Of a stretch of 64,000 nucleotides of DNA, positions 25,636 to 35,390 are shown in pieces. This DNA comes from Chryseobacterium sp. 7 (GTDB lineage: Bacteria; Bacteroidota; Bacteroidia; Flavobacteriales; Weeksellaceae): positions 1,364,001 to 1,428,000 of the forward strand of contig NZ_RCCA01000001.1 of the NCBI RefSeq assembly GCF_003663845.1. Reading direction: 5' to 3'. Position 1 is the stretch's first letter, and each line of letters opens with the position of its first letter. A program made the translations under genes and the position numbers. The notes beneath the pieces were generated by a model. That model ran no database searches. It worked only from the letters and a program-made list of their open reading frames with translations, and was not told where the DNA came from.

Positions 25636-27996
25636 ATGTTAATCTATAGACTAAAAAACTATTTTTTCCTTTTTTCTTTTTTATTGATTTCTGTTTCTGC
25701 ATTTTCTCAAACGAGACCAGTCAGAAAATCAGAGAAGATAAAGCCTTCTGCTGCGGCTCTCAGGGCTGGAGCATTTATAGATGTGAATGTACCGCCTTAT
25801 ACCCCCTCAAACTATACTCCCGAGCAATTGGTGAAGAATATTTTGATCAACGGGGGGACCAACTGTACAACAGCCAATGTAACCAATGTTACCGTATCTC
25901 CGAATCATGATGTGACGAACAGCAACAGATTTTGGGGATATTTTCATAAAGGAACCACCAATTTTCCTTTTACGGATGGTATTGTCCTGACTACAGGATA
26001 TGCCTCAGAAGCAGGTAATAGCTATGTAGCTGCTGTTGGACAGTCGACAGGAACGGGGAGTGACGCAGATCTTGTAACAGCTACCGGAGCAACCGTGAGT
26101 TTAACAGATGCTGTAGCACTTGAATTTGATTTCGTCCCGAATTCTAACCAGGTGAAATTTAATTACATATTCGTTTCTGATGAATATACTTCCAATTATC
26201 CTTGTACCGGATATTCTGATGCATTTGCGCTTTTGCTAAAGAAGGTGGGAGATCCTACGTATACAAATCTAGCGATATTACCAGGAGGTGCAGGGCCTGT
26301 AAGTGCAACCAATATTGTTCCTGCAGGAAACGGATTCAGCTGTGGACCTATCAATGCAGGATATTTCGGAGCGTTAGCCAATCCACATCTGGTTATTAAT
26401 TATTTTGGAAGAACAACACCATTAACAGCAGTTGCAGACGTAATTCCGGGGCAGACCTATCATTTTAAAATGGTATTGGCAGATGCGAAAGACTCTTCCC
26501 ATGACTCTGCAGTATTCTTGGAAGGTGGATCTTTTGACGTAGGAATCAAGATTGTAGATGAAACAGGAGTCGTTTTGCCAGGCAGTATAAACATGTGTGA
26601 CAATACACCCAAACAGTTGAAAGCTCAGGTAGCAGCCATTCCGGGAATGACTTACCAATGGTATAAAGATGGAGTAGCTATTCCGGGAGCAACCAATGCT
26701 GTTTATATTGCTAACCAGCCGGGAGTGTATACAGTAAAAGTAATGGTTCCGGGGAACCAATGTCCTAGTGAAGCAACCATTACCATTATTGGAGGAACAA
26801 GTCCTACCGTTCAGAATGCTGAACTGAAGCTCTGTACAACACCTACGCTCACTACATTTAATCTTGAAACCGCAAAACCTCTCATCAGTACAACAACAGG
26901 TGCAGTATTTCGTTTCTATGCCAATCAGGCTGATGCGCAGGCTCAGAATAACAGTTATATTACCAATCTCACAAGCTACACCGGAACAGATGGACAAATC
27001 TTATATGTACTGGTTTCCAATGGTGCGTTTTGTAGCAAAATAGCAACTTTAACATTAAGAAAAGAAGAAACCCCCACAGCTTTAGTGACAGCTCCAAGAT
27101 TAAAAATCTGTGCCGGAGAATCTGTACTGCTTACCGCTACAGGCGGCGTAACCTACCAATGGAGTGATTCTGCAAGTACTACAGGAGGAATAAGAACGGT
27201 AAGCCCTACTCAAACTACTACCTATACAGTATATGCTATCGGAGCGCAAGGGTGTAAATCTTTACAGCCCGCACGTATTACAATTGAAGTAGTACCGGCA
27301 ATTGTTTCCAATTTAAAAGGTGGGCATATCTGTCAGGGAGATAAAATTATCTTAGATGCAGGTTCAGGACCTAATTATACTTACCAGTGGAGCAGCGGCG
27401 AAACAAGCCAGAGCATCACGGTAGGAACTCCGGGAGAATATTCCGTAATAATCAGTAATGGAGTATGTTCTAAAGAGTTCAAAACACAGGTGATCAAAGC
27501 TGTAATTCCTGAAGTTATAAAAGTGGATTATAACGATAACGGGACAATGATCCTTACCGCAAGTAATCCAAGTAACGGTATTCTGGAATACTCAGTAGAT
27601 AACGGAGTTACATGGCAGTCTTCCAATGTGTTTAACAACGTACCTAAAAATAAAGTAATCGCCATCAGAGTGAGAGTAAAATACACAAGCTGTGTAGGTT
27701 TCCTTGAATTCTTTACATTCGTGATGAAAAACGTTATTACGCCAAACGGAGATAATGTTAACGATATTATCGATTTCAGCGGAGTGGTTAATTATAAAGA
27801 CTTCAGCGGGCAGGTTTTTGACCGTTACGGAAGAGAAGTGTTCAAAGCATCGAAGATAACACCATATTGGGACGGATATTTCCAGGGTAAAAAACTGCCT
27901 ACTTCCACATACTGGTATCAGATAACTTTCGAAGATCCTGCCAGTAAAGAAATTACAGTAAAAACCGGCTGGATATTGCTTAAAAATATAGAATAA
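25636..27996 (+). CDS. Choice-of-anchor L / T9SS type B sorting-domain protein, paralogue 1
   Basis: The 786-aa exported protein has a signal peptide ending VSAFSQ and a short linker with AGAFIDVNVPPY. The choice-of-anchor L domain covers residues ~50-310 (WGYFHKGTTNFPFTDGIVLT, FNYIFVSDEYTS, FALLLKK, LPGGAGPVS, DSAVFLEGGSFDVG). Ig-like domains follow (MTYQWYKDGVAIPGATN; VLLTATGGVTYQW). The C-terminus is the gliding-motility-type (CHU_C, T9SS type B) sorting domain: VITPNGDNVNDIIDFSG, FDRYGREVFKAS, YWYQITFED, KTGWILLKN. It is probably exposed at the cell surface as an adhesin-like protein. Two paralogues follow in the same orientation. Confidence 0.88.
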   Translation: MLIYRLKNYFFLFSFLLISVSAFSQTRPVRKSEKIKPSAAALRAGAFIDVNVPPYTPSNYTPEQLVKNILINGGTNCTTANVTNVTVSPNHDVTNSNRFWGYFHKGTTNFPFTDGIVLTTGYASEAGNSYVAAVGQSTGTGSDADLVTATGATVSLTDAVALEFDFVPNSNQVKFNYIFVSDEYTSNYPCTGYSDAFALLLKKVGDPTYTNLAILPGGAGPVSATNIVPAGNGFSCGPINAGYFGALANPHLVINYFGRTTPLTAVADVIPGQTYHFKMVLADAKDSSHDSAVFLEGGSFDVGIKIVDETGVVLPGSINMCDNTPKQLKAQVAAIPGMTYQWYKDGVAIPGATNAVYIANQPGVYTVKVMVPGNQCPSEATITIIGGTSPTVQNAELKLCTTPTLTTFNLETAKPLISTTTGAVFRFYANQADAQAQNNSYITNLTSYTGTDGQILYVLVSNGAFCSKIATLTLRKEETPTALVTAPRLKICAGESVLLTATGGVTYQWSDSASTTGGIRTVSPTQTTTYTVYAIGAQGCKSLQPARITIEVVPAIVSNLKGGHICQGDKIILDAGSGPNYTYQWSSGETSQSITVGTPGEYSVIISNGVCSKEFKTQVIKAVIPEVIKVDYNDNGTMILTASNPSNGILEYSVDNGVTWQSSNVFNNVPKNKVIAIRVRVKYTSCVGFLEFFTFVMKNVITPNGDNVNDIIDFSGVVNYKDFSGQVFDRYGREVFKASKITPYWDGYFQGKKLPTSTYWYQITFEDPASKEITVKTGWILLKNIE

Positions 27997-28021
27997 TTTA
28001 AACCATATTAAATGATATTAG

Positions 28022-28051
28022 AAAGACTGGCTATTTTGTCAGTCTTTTTTT
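28022..28051 (+). terminator. Rho-independent terminator
   Basis: Arms AAAGACTG / CAGTCTTT with a 10-nt loop are followed by a T run, 25 nt after the stop at 27996. Confidence 0.8.
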
Positions 28052-28126
28052 ATTATTTTAAAATAAACCAAGTTGATATTCTAACATAAATAAATTTGCG
28101 TTAGTAATAATGTAAATTATGTTAAC

Positions 28127-28158
28127 TTGAATTTCAATCAAAAAAAATAGTATTTTTG
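28127..28158 (+). promoter_or_regulatory. Promoter of choice-of-anchor L paralogue 2
   Basis: TTG (28127-28129), 21-nt spacer, TATTTTTG (28151-28158), with the ATG 17 nt further on. Confidence 0.7.
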
Positions 28159-28174
28159 TTTAAAATAATATAAA

Positions 28175-31100
28175 ATGTTAAATAGGAGGAGAGGAAATTT
28201 ATTTTTAGCAATATTTCTGGCTTTCATAGGGAACTTTGTTTTGGCTCAAAAACAAAAAAGAGTAGAAATTGCTGCAAAACCTAGTGCTGCTTCTTTAAGG
28301 GCTGGTGTCTTTATTGACGTGAATGCACCAAGTTACCCTGAATCCGGCTATCCTATCACTCAATTGATAAAAGATGTTCTTATATCCGGAGGCACCTGTA
28401 CCAATTCCAGTGTAAGCAACGTAACCGTGTCTCCCAATTTACCAGCTAGCAATCAGAACCGAAGCTGGGGATATTTCAATAAATCCAATACCAATTTCCC
28501 GTTCAGCAAAGGAATTATACTTTCTACGGGATATGCTGCAAAAGCAGGAAATACTTTTCAGGGAACTTTAAGTGATGATCTGGGAACAGGAGGAGATACA
28601 GATCTTGCCAGCGCTTTGGGAATCGGTAATAACAGCCTTACAAATGCTACCTCTATAGAATTTGACTTTGTGGCGGCTTCTACGGAGATTACTTTCAGGT
28701 ATTTATTTGCATCAAAAGAATATCAGCAAAACTTCCCATGTACCATTACAGATGGTTTTGCCCTGTTGCTGAAAAAAGCAACTGACCCTAGTTATACCAA
28801 TCTTGCAGTGCTTCCCGGTGGAGCAGGACCTGTAAGTGTTACCAATATTCACCCGCAATACCAAAACTGCGGACCTAAAAATGAAGCTTATTACGGCGGT
28901 ACCAATACCGCTCAGATAGAAACCAATTTTAACGGACGTACCATTCCCCTTACGGCAAAAGCAACTGTAATCCCGGGAGAAACGTATCATTTCAAAATCG
29001 TTTTGGCAGATTACCAGGATCCCAACTTTGATTCAGCTGTGTTTCTGGAAGCAGGGTCATTCGATATTGGAGTAAAAATCCTTGATCCGGCAGGAGTACA
29101 GCTTCCTTCGTCTGTAAATATGTGTGATAATACACCACAGACTTTCACAGCTTCAGTTCAGGGACCTAATATAACCTATCAGTGGTATTTAGGAACCAAC
29201 CCGATTGCTGGGGCAACCAATGCAAGTTACACCGCTACACAACCGGGCGTATACACTGTTAAAGTATTTATTCAAGGGAATTCTTGCCCGGGAGAAGCAA
29301 CTATTACAGTAGTGGGAGGAACATCTCCTACAGTTCAGAATGCAACTTTAACAGCGTGTTATGCTGCGGGAAATGCTACCTTTAATTTAACATCAGCACA
29401 GGCTTCAATAAGTACTACTCCAGGAGCTGTATTTTCATATTACACTACATTGGCAGATGCTAACGCAGGAAATGCCAATACAATTCCTAACCCAACAGCT
29501 TACCAAAGTGCAGGTGGAACAGTGTATGTAAGAGTAGCTAACGGTTTCTGTGCAAAAGTTGCAGAATTACAGTTGGTAAAAGCACCACAAATGATTCCTA
29601 CTATTGCTCCTCCGATAGTGCTAACGTGTGCCAATTCTCAGACTACCCTGGATGCATCAGCATCAGTTTATCCGGCAGGGGCTACATTCAGCTGGACCAC
29701 TACAGGAGGAAATATTGTTTCAGGAGCTACCACGTTAAATCCGGTGATCAATGCCGCCGGAACCTATACGTTAACAATAACAAAAGTTTACCAGCCCGGA
29801 AATCTTACCTGTACAGCAGTAGGTACTGTAACCGTAACAGGGAACAGCGCACCGCCAGTGACCGGACTTACAGCGAGTAAAATAAAAATTTGTAAAGGAG
29901 ATTCTACAACACTTACAGCTTCAGGAGGAGCTACCTACAATTGGGGCAATGGCCTTACCGGAAACGGAAATACGCAGGTAGTTTCACCTACTGTTACCAC
30001 TACTTATACGGTAACAGCAGTAGGAGCAAATGGTTGTGCCTCTCAAAATCCTGCTACTATAACTATTGAAGTATCGGAACCTTTTACCGCACAAAATGCG
30101 ATACTCCATAAGTGTTATCAGCCAGGATTAGCTTTTAATCTTACTGAAGCGCAACCTCAGATTACTGCTACTTCAGGGGTGACATTTACTTATTATATCA
30201 ATCAGGCAGACGCCAATGCTGCCAACGGAAACTTTATTGCGAATCCTACAGCCTATACACCGCCTGCAAACCAGACCATTTATGTATTGGTAAGCAATGG
30301 AGGCTGTAGCTATGTAGTTTCTCTTCAGTTGCTGCAAACAGCTCAAACCACTCTTACAATTGCTGCCCCACAAACAATTACCTGTACAACTCCACAGATT
30401 ACAATCAATGCTTCGGCATCTGTTGTGCCTGCAGGATCTACCATTACATGGACAACAACGGGAGGAACTATTGTATCAGGAGGTAATACACTTACACCTG
30501 TGGTAAGTGCCGGAGGTACGTATACATTAACCGTTACAAATGTTTCACAACCAGGAAATCTAAGCTGTAACTTTACATCAACAGTAACTGTACAGGAAGA
30601 TAAAGTACAGCCGGTGGCTGCTGTGGTTTCATCTCAGCCCCGTATTTGTATTGGAGAATCTGTGACATTAACGGCTTCCGGAGGGGTGACCTATAACTGG
30701 GGCAATGGTCTTACCGGAAATGGAAACACTCAGGTGGTTTCACCTACCGTGACTACTACCTATACGGTATTTGCCGTTGGAGCAAACGGTTGTATCTCTG
30801 CAACAGCAGCAAGTGTAACAGTTCAGGTAGGCCCGCCTATCGCAGGACTTACCGCATCAAAATTAAAAATCTGTGAAGGAGAATCTGTAACATTGACGGC
30901 TTCGGGTGGAATTACCTACAACTGGATAGGTCTTACCGGAAATGGAAATACTCAGGTTGTGACACCGACCACAACAACAGAATATTCGGTATATGCATTG
31001 GGAGGAAACGGATGTAGTTCTGTGGATCCTGCAAAAGTAACTATTCAAGTTGTTCCTGCAATTGTTTCTACCTTAAAAGATGTATTTGTCTGCGCAGGAG

Positions 31101-31753
31101 ATAAAGGAACGCTTGATGCAGGAGCAGGAACTAATTATACCTATTTATGGAGCACAGGAGCAACCACTCAAACCATAACGACTAATATCCCGGGAACGTA
31201 TTCTGTAACGATCAGTAATGGTACTTGTTCCAAAACGTTCTCGGCTCAGCTTATCAACCCTGATCTGCCACAGTTTACCAATGTTGTTTATGACAATCAT
31301 ATTCTTACCCTTACGGCAAGTAATCCTACAGGAGGGGTTTTAGAATACTCAATAGACGGGGGACTGACCTGGCAGTCATCTAATGTATTTACAGGTCTTC
31401 TAAATAATACCATGTATACTTTGATGGTAAGAGTAGTAGGCGCTAAATGTGGTACTTCTCTGGATTATTTTACCTTCATCATTAGCAACGCTATTACGCC
31501 GAATATGGATGGTATAAATGATACCATAGACTTTACGGGAATTAGCGGATATAAAGACTTTGCAGCTTCCATCTTCGACAGATATGGTGCAGAAGTGTTC
31601 AAAGCAAGCAAAGGGAATGTGATCTGGACCGGATCTTTAAAAGGAATCAATCTTCCTACCGCGACATATTGGTATAGGGTACAATGGGAAAACCCTGCCA
31701 GTAAGAAATTGGAACAGCGTTCAGGCTGGATCCTTTTAAAGAATAGAAATTAG
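28175..31753 (+). CDS. Choice-of-anchor L / T9SS type B sorting-domain protein, paralogue 2 (expanded)
   Basis: The 1192-aa protein shares its N-terminal signal peptide, AGVFIDVNAPSYPESGY stretch, choice-of-anchor L domain and C-terminal CHU_C sorting domain (AITPNMDGINDTIDFTG...SGWILLKN) with its neighbours, but has about 400 extra residues in the middle. These are duplications. Two long Ig/PKD-like units contain ASxxPAGxxxxWTTTGGxIVSG. Three shorter units contain LTASGGxTYNW and GNGNTQVV(S/T)PTxTT. The order is long-short, then long-short-short. It is likely an extended surface adhesin. Its own promoter and a very strong terminator bracket it. Confidence 0.88.
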   Translation: MLNRRRGNLFLAIFLAFIGNFVLAQKQKRVEIAAKPSAASLRAGVFIDVNAPSYPESGYPITQLIKDVLISGGTCTNSSVSNVTVSPNLPASNQNRSWGYFNKSNTNFPFSKGIILSTGYAAKAGNTFQGTLSDDLGTGGDTDLASALGIGNNSLTNATSIEFDFVAASTEITFRYLFASKEYQQNFPCTITDGFALLLKKATDPSYTNLAVLPGGAGPVSVTNIHPQYQNCGPKNEAYYGGTNTAQIETNFNGRTIPLTAKATVIPGETYHFKIVLADYQDPNFDSAVFLEAGSFDIGVKILDPAGVQLPSSVNMCDNTPQTFTASVQGPNITYQWYLGTNPIAGATNASYTATQPGVYTVKVFIQGNSCPGEATITVVGGTSPTVQNATLTACYAAGNATFNLTSAQASISTTPGAVFSYYTTLADANAGNANTIPNPTAYQSAGGTVYVRVANGFCAKVAELQLVKAPQMIPTIAPPIVLTCANSQTTLDASASVYPAGATFSWTTTGGNIVSGATTLNPVINAAGTYTLTITKVYQPGNLTCTAVGTVTVTGNSAPPVTGLTASKIKICKGDSTTLTASGGATYNWGNGLTGNGNTQVVSPTVTTTYTVTAVGANGCASQNPATITIEVSEPFTAQNAILHKCYQPGLAFNLTEAQPQITATSGVTFTYYINQADANAANGNFIANPTAYTPPANQTIYVLVSNGGCSYVVSLQLLQTAQTTLTIAAPQTITCTTPQITINASASVVPAGSTITWTTTGGTIVSGGNTLTPVVSAGGTYTLTVTNVSQPGNLSCNFTSTVTVQEDKVQPVAAVVSSQPRICIGESVTLTASGGVTYNWGNGLTGNGNTQVVSPTVTTTYTVFAVGANGCISATAASVTVQVGPPIAGLTASKLKICEGESVTLTASGGITYNWIGLTGNGNTQVVTPTTTTEYSVYALGGNGCSSVDPAKVTIQVVPAIVSTLKDVFVCAGDKGTLDAGAGTNYTYLWSTGATTQTITTNIPGTYSVTISNGTCSKTFSAQLINPDLPQFTNVVYDNHILTLTASNPTGGVLEYSIDGGLTWQSSNVFTGLLNNTMYTLMVRVVGAKCGTSLDYFTFIISNAITPNMDGINDTIDFTGISGYKDFAASIFDRYGAEVFKASKGNVIWTGSLKGINLPTATYWYRVQWENPASKKLEQRSGWILLKNRN

Positions 31754-31769
31754 AAATTCTTAAAATAAA

Positions 31770-31813
31770 AAAAGCAACAAAATCTTTCATTATTGAAAGA
31801 TTTTGTTGCTTTT
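31770..31813 (+). terminator. Strong terminator with 20-bp perfect stem
   Basis: Arms AAAAGCAACAAAATCTTTCA and its exact complement are separated by TTAT. It lies 16 nt after the stop at 31753. Confidence 0.85.
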
Positions 31814-32014
31814 AAGAATATAGGTTATTGTGTTTTATGGATTATTTAAAATCATTGATAAATATGTTAAAACAATTAGTAGCACAATGCTGCCAAATTA
31901 TTTATTGTTTGAACGGATAGGGATTGATTAACGAAAATAGACTATAAAAGGGAGATGTTTTGATTTTTTGTTGTAAAAAATGCAAATATGTATATGAGAT
32001 ATTTAAAAAAAAAT

Positions 32015-32022
32015 TAAATTTG
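32015..32022 (+). promoter_or_regulatory. -7 box (TAAATTTG)
   Basis: An exact TAnnTTTG match lies 16 nt before the ATG at 32039. No clear -33 TTG was found. Confidence 0.55.
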
Positions 32023-32038
32023 TTGAAACAAAAATATT

Positions 32039-34396
32039 ATGAGAAGATATCTACCGCTTTGTTTATTTTTTTTAGTCACCTCGACTTTTTTATTTTCACA
32101 AAATCTTACTCCTAGGAAACCGGTAAAGAAAACCAGTTCCACCCTGTCCAGAAGAGCAGGAGCTTTTATTGACGTGAACGCCCCGTCATACCCTGAGTCC
32201 AGTTATACGATAGAGAAAATGGTAAAAGATGTATTGATTTCATCCGGAACCAATACCTGTCTGACTCCGAATATATCCAATGTGAAGATTACGCCTAATC
32301 ATGCTGCAAGTGATGCGAACAGAGCTTGGGGATATTTTCATAAGGCTGCCACCAATTTCCCTTTTAAAGATGGGCTTATCCTTTCTACAGGATTCGCAAG
32401 AAGAGCTGGTAATACATTTGAGGATGGCCTTAACGATGTTAACGGTGGAGGATCAGATGCAGACCTTGCACAGGTTATTGGGGTAGTGGAAAGCAGGCTG
32501 AATGATGCCGTTCTATTGGAATTTGACTTCGTTCCTACAACCAGCCAGATTAAATTTAACTACCTTATTGCATCCGAAGAATATACAGGTTCATTCCCTT
32601 GTACCTTTGCAGATGCATTTGCAATCTTGCTTAAACCTACTTCAGGCGGACCTTATGTAAATATGGCCGTACTTCCTGGAGGGGCAGGACCGGTAAGTAT
32701 TACCAATATTCACCCTGCAATCGGATCCAGTTGTGGAGCCGTAAACGAGCAATATTTTGCAGGATACAACACAGGTAACGTTGAAACCAACTTTAATGGA
32801 AGAACAATTCCATTGACTGCTACAGCAACAGTAGTGGCAGGACAGCAATATCACTTCAAAATGGTAATTGCCGATTATAGTGACCACAGTTATGACTCTG
32901 CAGTATTTTTAGAAGGAGGATCTTTCAATATTGGAGTAGACCTTTTAGACCCTGCAGGGACAAAATTACCTTCAGATATCAATGTGTGTGATAATGTACC
33001 TCAGGTAATCACTGCTTCCGTAAATGATCCTAACCTTGTATACCAATGGTATTATAATGGTACACCAGTACCTAATGCTACTACGAATACCATTACAGCT
33101 GTACAGCCTGGTACTTATACAATCGAAGTAAGTGTTCCCGGTAATCCATGTCCGGGTAAAGCTACCATTCAGATTCACGGAGGAACAACTCCTCAGGCTC
33201 AGGATGCCACGTTATTACTTTGTACTACACCGGATATTACTACTTTTGATTTAAGTACCATTATGCCTACCATCAGCCCGACACCGGGAGCGATATTTAA
33301 ATTCTACGAAAATCAGGCAGATGCCGTTGCACAGAATGGTAATTATATTCAGACTCCATTGAACTATAATGGTAATGACGGACAAATCCTTTATGTTCTT
33401 GTTTCCAATGGTGGTTTCTGTAGCAAAATAGTTGAACTTACATTGCAGAAAGAAGTAACACCAACAGCTACAGTAAAAGCTTCAAGAATAAAAATATGCC
33501 CGGGAGAATCTGTAACCCTTACTGCTGACGGGGGGGACACTTATCTGTGGAGCAACTTCATGGGAACAGGTAATATGCAGACTGTTACACTATATCAGAC
33601 AACAACATTTACTGTGTATGCAATTGGAGCAAAAGGATGTAAATCTCTTAATCCGGCTACCATAAGAATTGAGGTTACACCAGAAATCACTTCACCATTA
33701 CAAGATGTTGAAATGTGTATTGGAGATAAAGTTACGCTTGATGCAGGAGCAGGACAAGGATACAAGTACCTTTGGAGCACAGGAGCTACCACGCAGAAAA
33801 TTGTGGTAGACCAATGGGGAATCTACTCAGTAGAAATTGATAATGGTATCTGTAAAAAAGTTTTCGAAGCTAAAGTATTAGGCGCTGCCACACCTTTCGT
33901 TACGGCTATTAACTATGAAAGTATCAAGAAAACAGTAACCATTACTGCAGAGAACCCGCCAATGAACAATACACCAAGTACTTTGGAGTATTCAATTGAC
34001 AACGGAATTACCTGGCAGGCTTCAAACGTATTTACCAATCTTTTAGATAATACAAACTATACTGTTTTGGTAAGAAGAGTAGGAACACATTGCGTTGGAT
34101 CTCTTGAATTCTTCACATTGCAGATTAACAACATTATTACGCCGAACGAAGACGGAATCAACGATGTACTGGATCTTAAAGCTCTTGGAGACTTTAAAAA
34201 CTTTACAGGTTCTGTATATGACAGATATGGAGTAGAGATGTTCAGATTCTCAAAAGAAAATCCTATCTGGGACGGAACAGTAGGAGGGAAGAGACTTCCT
34301 ACAGCAACATACTGGTATAAGTTCCAATTTGAATATCCAAAATCAAAAGCTCAGATGAACTGGTCAGGATGGATTATGCTGAAAAACAGAAACTAG
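32039..34396 (+). CDS. Choice-of-anchor L / T9SS type B sorting-domain protein, paralogue 3
   Basis: The 785-aa protein has the same plan as paralogue 1: signal peptide (LFFLVTSTFLFSQ), AGAFIDVNAPSYPESSY, choice-of-anchor L domain (GYFHKAATNFPFKDGLILST, FNYLIASEEYTGSFPCTFAD, LPGGAGPVSITNIHP), Ig-like segment (LVYQWYYNGTPVPNATT), PKD-like segments (VTLTADGGDTYLW) and a CHU_C type B sorting domain (IITPNEDGINDVLDLK...SGWIMLKN). It is a T9SS surface protein. Genes 1-3 each have a promoter and terminator, so they are separate units that could be expressed independently. Confidence 0.88.
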   Translation: MRRYLPLCLFFLVTSTFLFSQNLTPRKPVKKTSSTLSRRAGAFIDVNAPSYPESSYTIEKMVKDVLISSGTNTCLTPNISNVKITPNHAASDANRAWGYFHKAATNFPFKDGLILSTGFARRAGNTFEDGLNDVNGGGSDADLAQVIGVVESRLNDAVLLEFDFVPTTSQIKFNYLIASEEYTGSFPCTFADAFAILLKPTSGGPYVNMAVLPGGAGPVSITNIHPAIGSSCGAVNEQYFAGYNTGNVETNFNGRTIPLTATATVVAGQQYHFKMVIADYSDHSYDSAVFLEGGSFNIGVDLLDPAGTKLPSDINVCDNVPQVITASVNDPNLVYQWYYNGTPVPNATTNTITAVQPGTYTIEVSVPGNPCPGKATIQIHGGTTPQAQDATLLLCTTPDITTFDLSTIMPTISPTPGAIFKFYENQADAVAQNGNYIQTPLNYNGNDGQILYVLVSNGGFCSKIVELTLQKEVTPTATVKASRIKICPGESVTLTADGGDTYLWSNFMGTGNMQTVTLYQTTTFTVYAIGAKGCKSLNPATIRIEVTPEITSPLQDVEMCIGDKVTLDAGAGQGYKYLWSTGATTQKIVVDQWGIYSVEIDNGICKKVFEAKVLGAATPFVTAINYESIKKTVTITAENPPMNNTPSTLEYSIDNGITWQASNVFTNLLDNTNYTVLVRRVGTHCVGSLEFFTLQINNIITPNEDGINDVLDLKALGDFKNFTGSVYDRYGVEMFRFSKENPIWDGTVGGKRLPTATYWYKFQFEYPKSKAQMNWSGWIMLKNRN

Positions 34397-34416
34397 AATT
34401 GATAATGTAATATAAA

Positions 34417-34452
34417 AGAAAGCCTTTCAAATTTTATTTTGAAAGGCTTTCT
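34417..34452 (+). terminator. Rho-independent terminator
   Basis: A 15-bp perfect stem (AGAAAGCCTTTCAAA / TTTGAAAGGCTTTCT) with a 6-nt loop lies 20 nt after the stop at 34396. Confidence 0.8.
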
Positions 34453-34490
34453 GCTTTTAATGAATATTGTTTATTGTATCAAATCCAACA

Positions 34491-34516
34491 AAAAAGCTCC
34501 TAAGTCAGGAGCTTTT
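34491..34516 (-). terminator. rsmA terminator
   Basis: Arms AAAAGCTCCT / AGGAGCTTTT with a 5-nt loop. The minus-strand T run follows. It lies just past the rsmA stop at 34529. Confidence 0.85.
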
Positions 34517-34528
34517 ATCGTATTATGT

Positions 34529-35299
34529 TTATTGATTTTCTTTCCAGAGGTTGGCGAAATGGATGAAATCTGTTACACTCAGCTCTTCCGCTCTCTTATC
34601 TAGAAATTCATGTCCTTTCAATGCTTCAGGAATGTTTAAGGATTTTAATGCATTAGAAAGCTTTTTTCTTCTTTGGTTGAATCCTGTTTTTACAATCTGC
34701 TTAAACAGAACTTCATTGCCCGCAAGACCTTCTTTAGGGTTTCTTGTAAGGCGGATGACTCCTGACTTTACTTTCGGCGGTGGGTTAAAAACGTTTTCAT
34801 GTACCGTAAACATATAGGATACATCATAATAAGCCTGTATCAGTACAGAAAGAATACCGTAATCTTTAGTTCTCGGAACTGCAGCCGTTCTTTCCGCTAC
34901 TTCTTTCTGGAACATTCCTACCATTTCCGGAATCAATTCATAATGATCTACAATTTTAAATAAGATCTGTGATGAAATGTTATACGGGAAATTACCAATA
35001 ATAGCAATCTGATCCTCTTTAAGAAAACTGAAATCCTGTTTCAGGAAATCTCCTACAAAAGTATCTTCAGTAACCTTTGTATAATTGTTTTTCAGGTATT
35101 CAATAGATTCTGTGTCTATTTCTGCAAGATAAATGTTCTGATCTTTTTCAAGAAGATATTTGGTAAGAACTCCCATTCCGGGACCTACTTCCATGATGTT
35201 GTTATAGTTCTCAAAACTAAGACCTTCTACGATTTTTCTTGCGATATTTTCATCTGTCAGAAAGTGCTGTCCCAGATGTTTTTTTGCTTTTACACTCAA
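34529..35299 (-). CDS. rsmA: 16S rRNA (adenine1518-N6/1519-N6)-dimethyltransferase
   Basis: RsmA (KsgA) dimethylates two adenines in the 3' hairpin of 16S rRNA during 30S maturation. The 256-aa protein shows KKHLGQHFLTDENIARKIV at the N-terminus, the SAM-binding motif VGPGMGVLTKYLL, the catalytic motif NFPYNISSQILF and the C-terminal FNQRRKKLSNALK. The start is a TTG at 35299; the next residues S-V-K-A-K-K-H-L-G-Q are the expected family N-terminus and no in-frame ATG is closer. It is divergent from ftsX. Confidence 0.95.
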   Translation of the reverse strand: MSVKAKKHLGQHFLTDENIARKIVEGLSFENYNNIMEVGPGMGVLTKYLLEKDQNIYLAEIDTESIEYLKNNYTKVTEDTFVGDFLKQDFSFLKEDQIAIIGNFPYNISSQILFKIVDHYELIPEMVGMFQKEVAERTAAVPRTKDYGILSVLIQAYYDVSYMFTVHENVFNPPPKVKSGVIRLTRNPKEGLAGNEVLFKQIVKTGFNQRRKKLSNALKSLNIPEALKGHEFLDKRAEELSVTDFIHFANLWKENQ

Positions 35300-35390
35300 A
35301 GTTTTTTATGATTTTATTAACAGTGATTTTCTTTTTTTCGTCCCAAATTTCGGAAGATTTTTTCTATTTTAGCCAAAAATTTTAATATTA

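Noticed and set aside
26422..26997. 191-aa minus-strand ORF inside choice-of-anchor L paralogue 1
   Set aside because: Cysteine-rich, low-plausibility antisense translation of a clear coding region.
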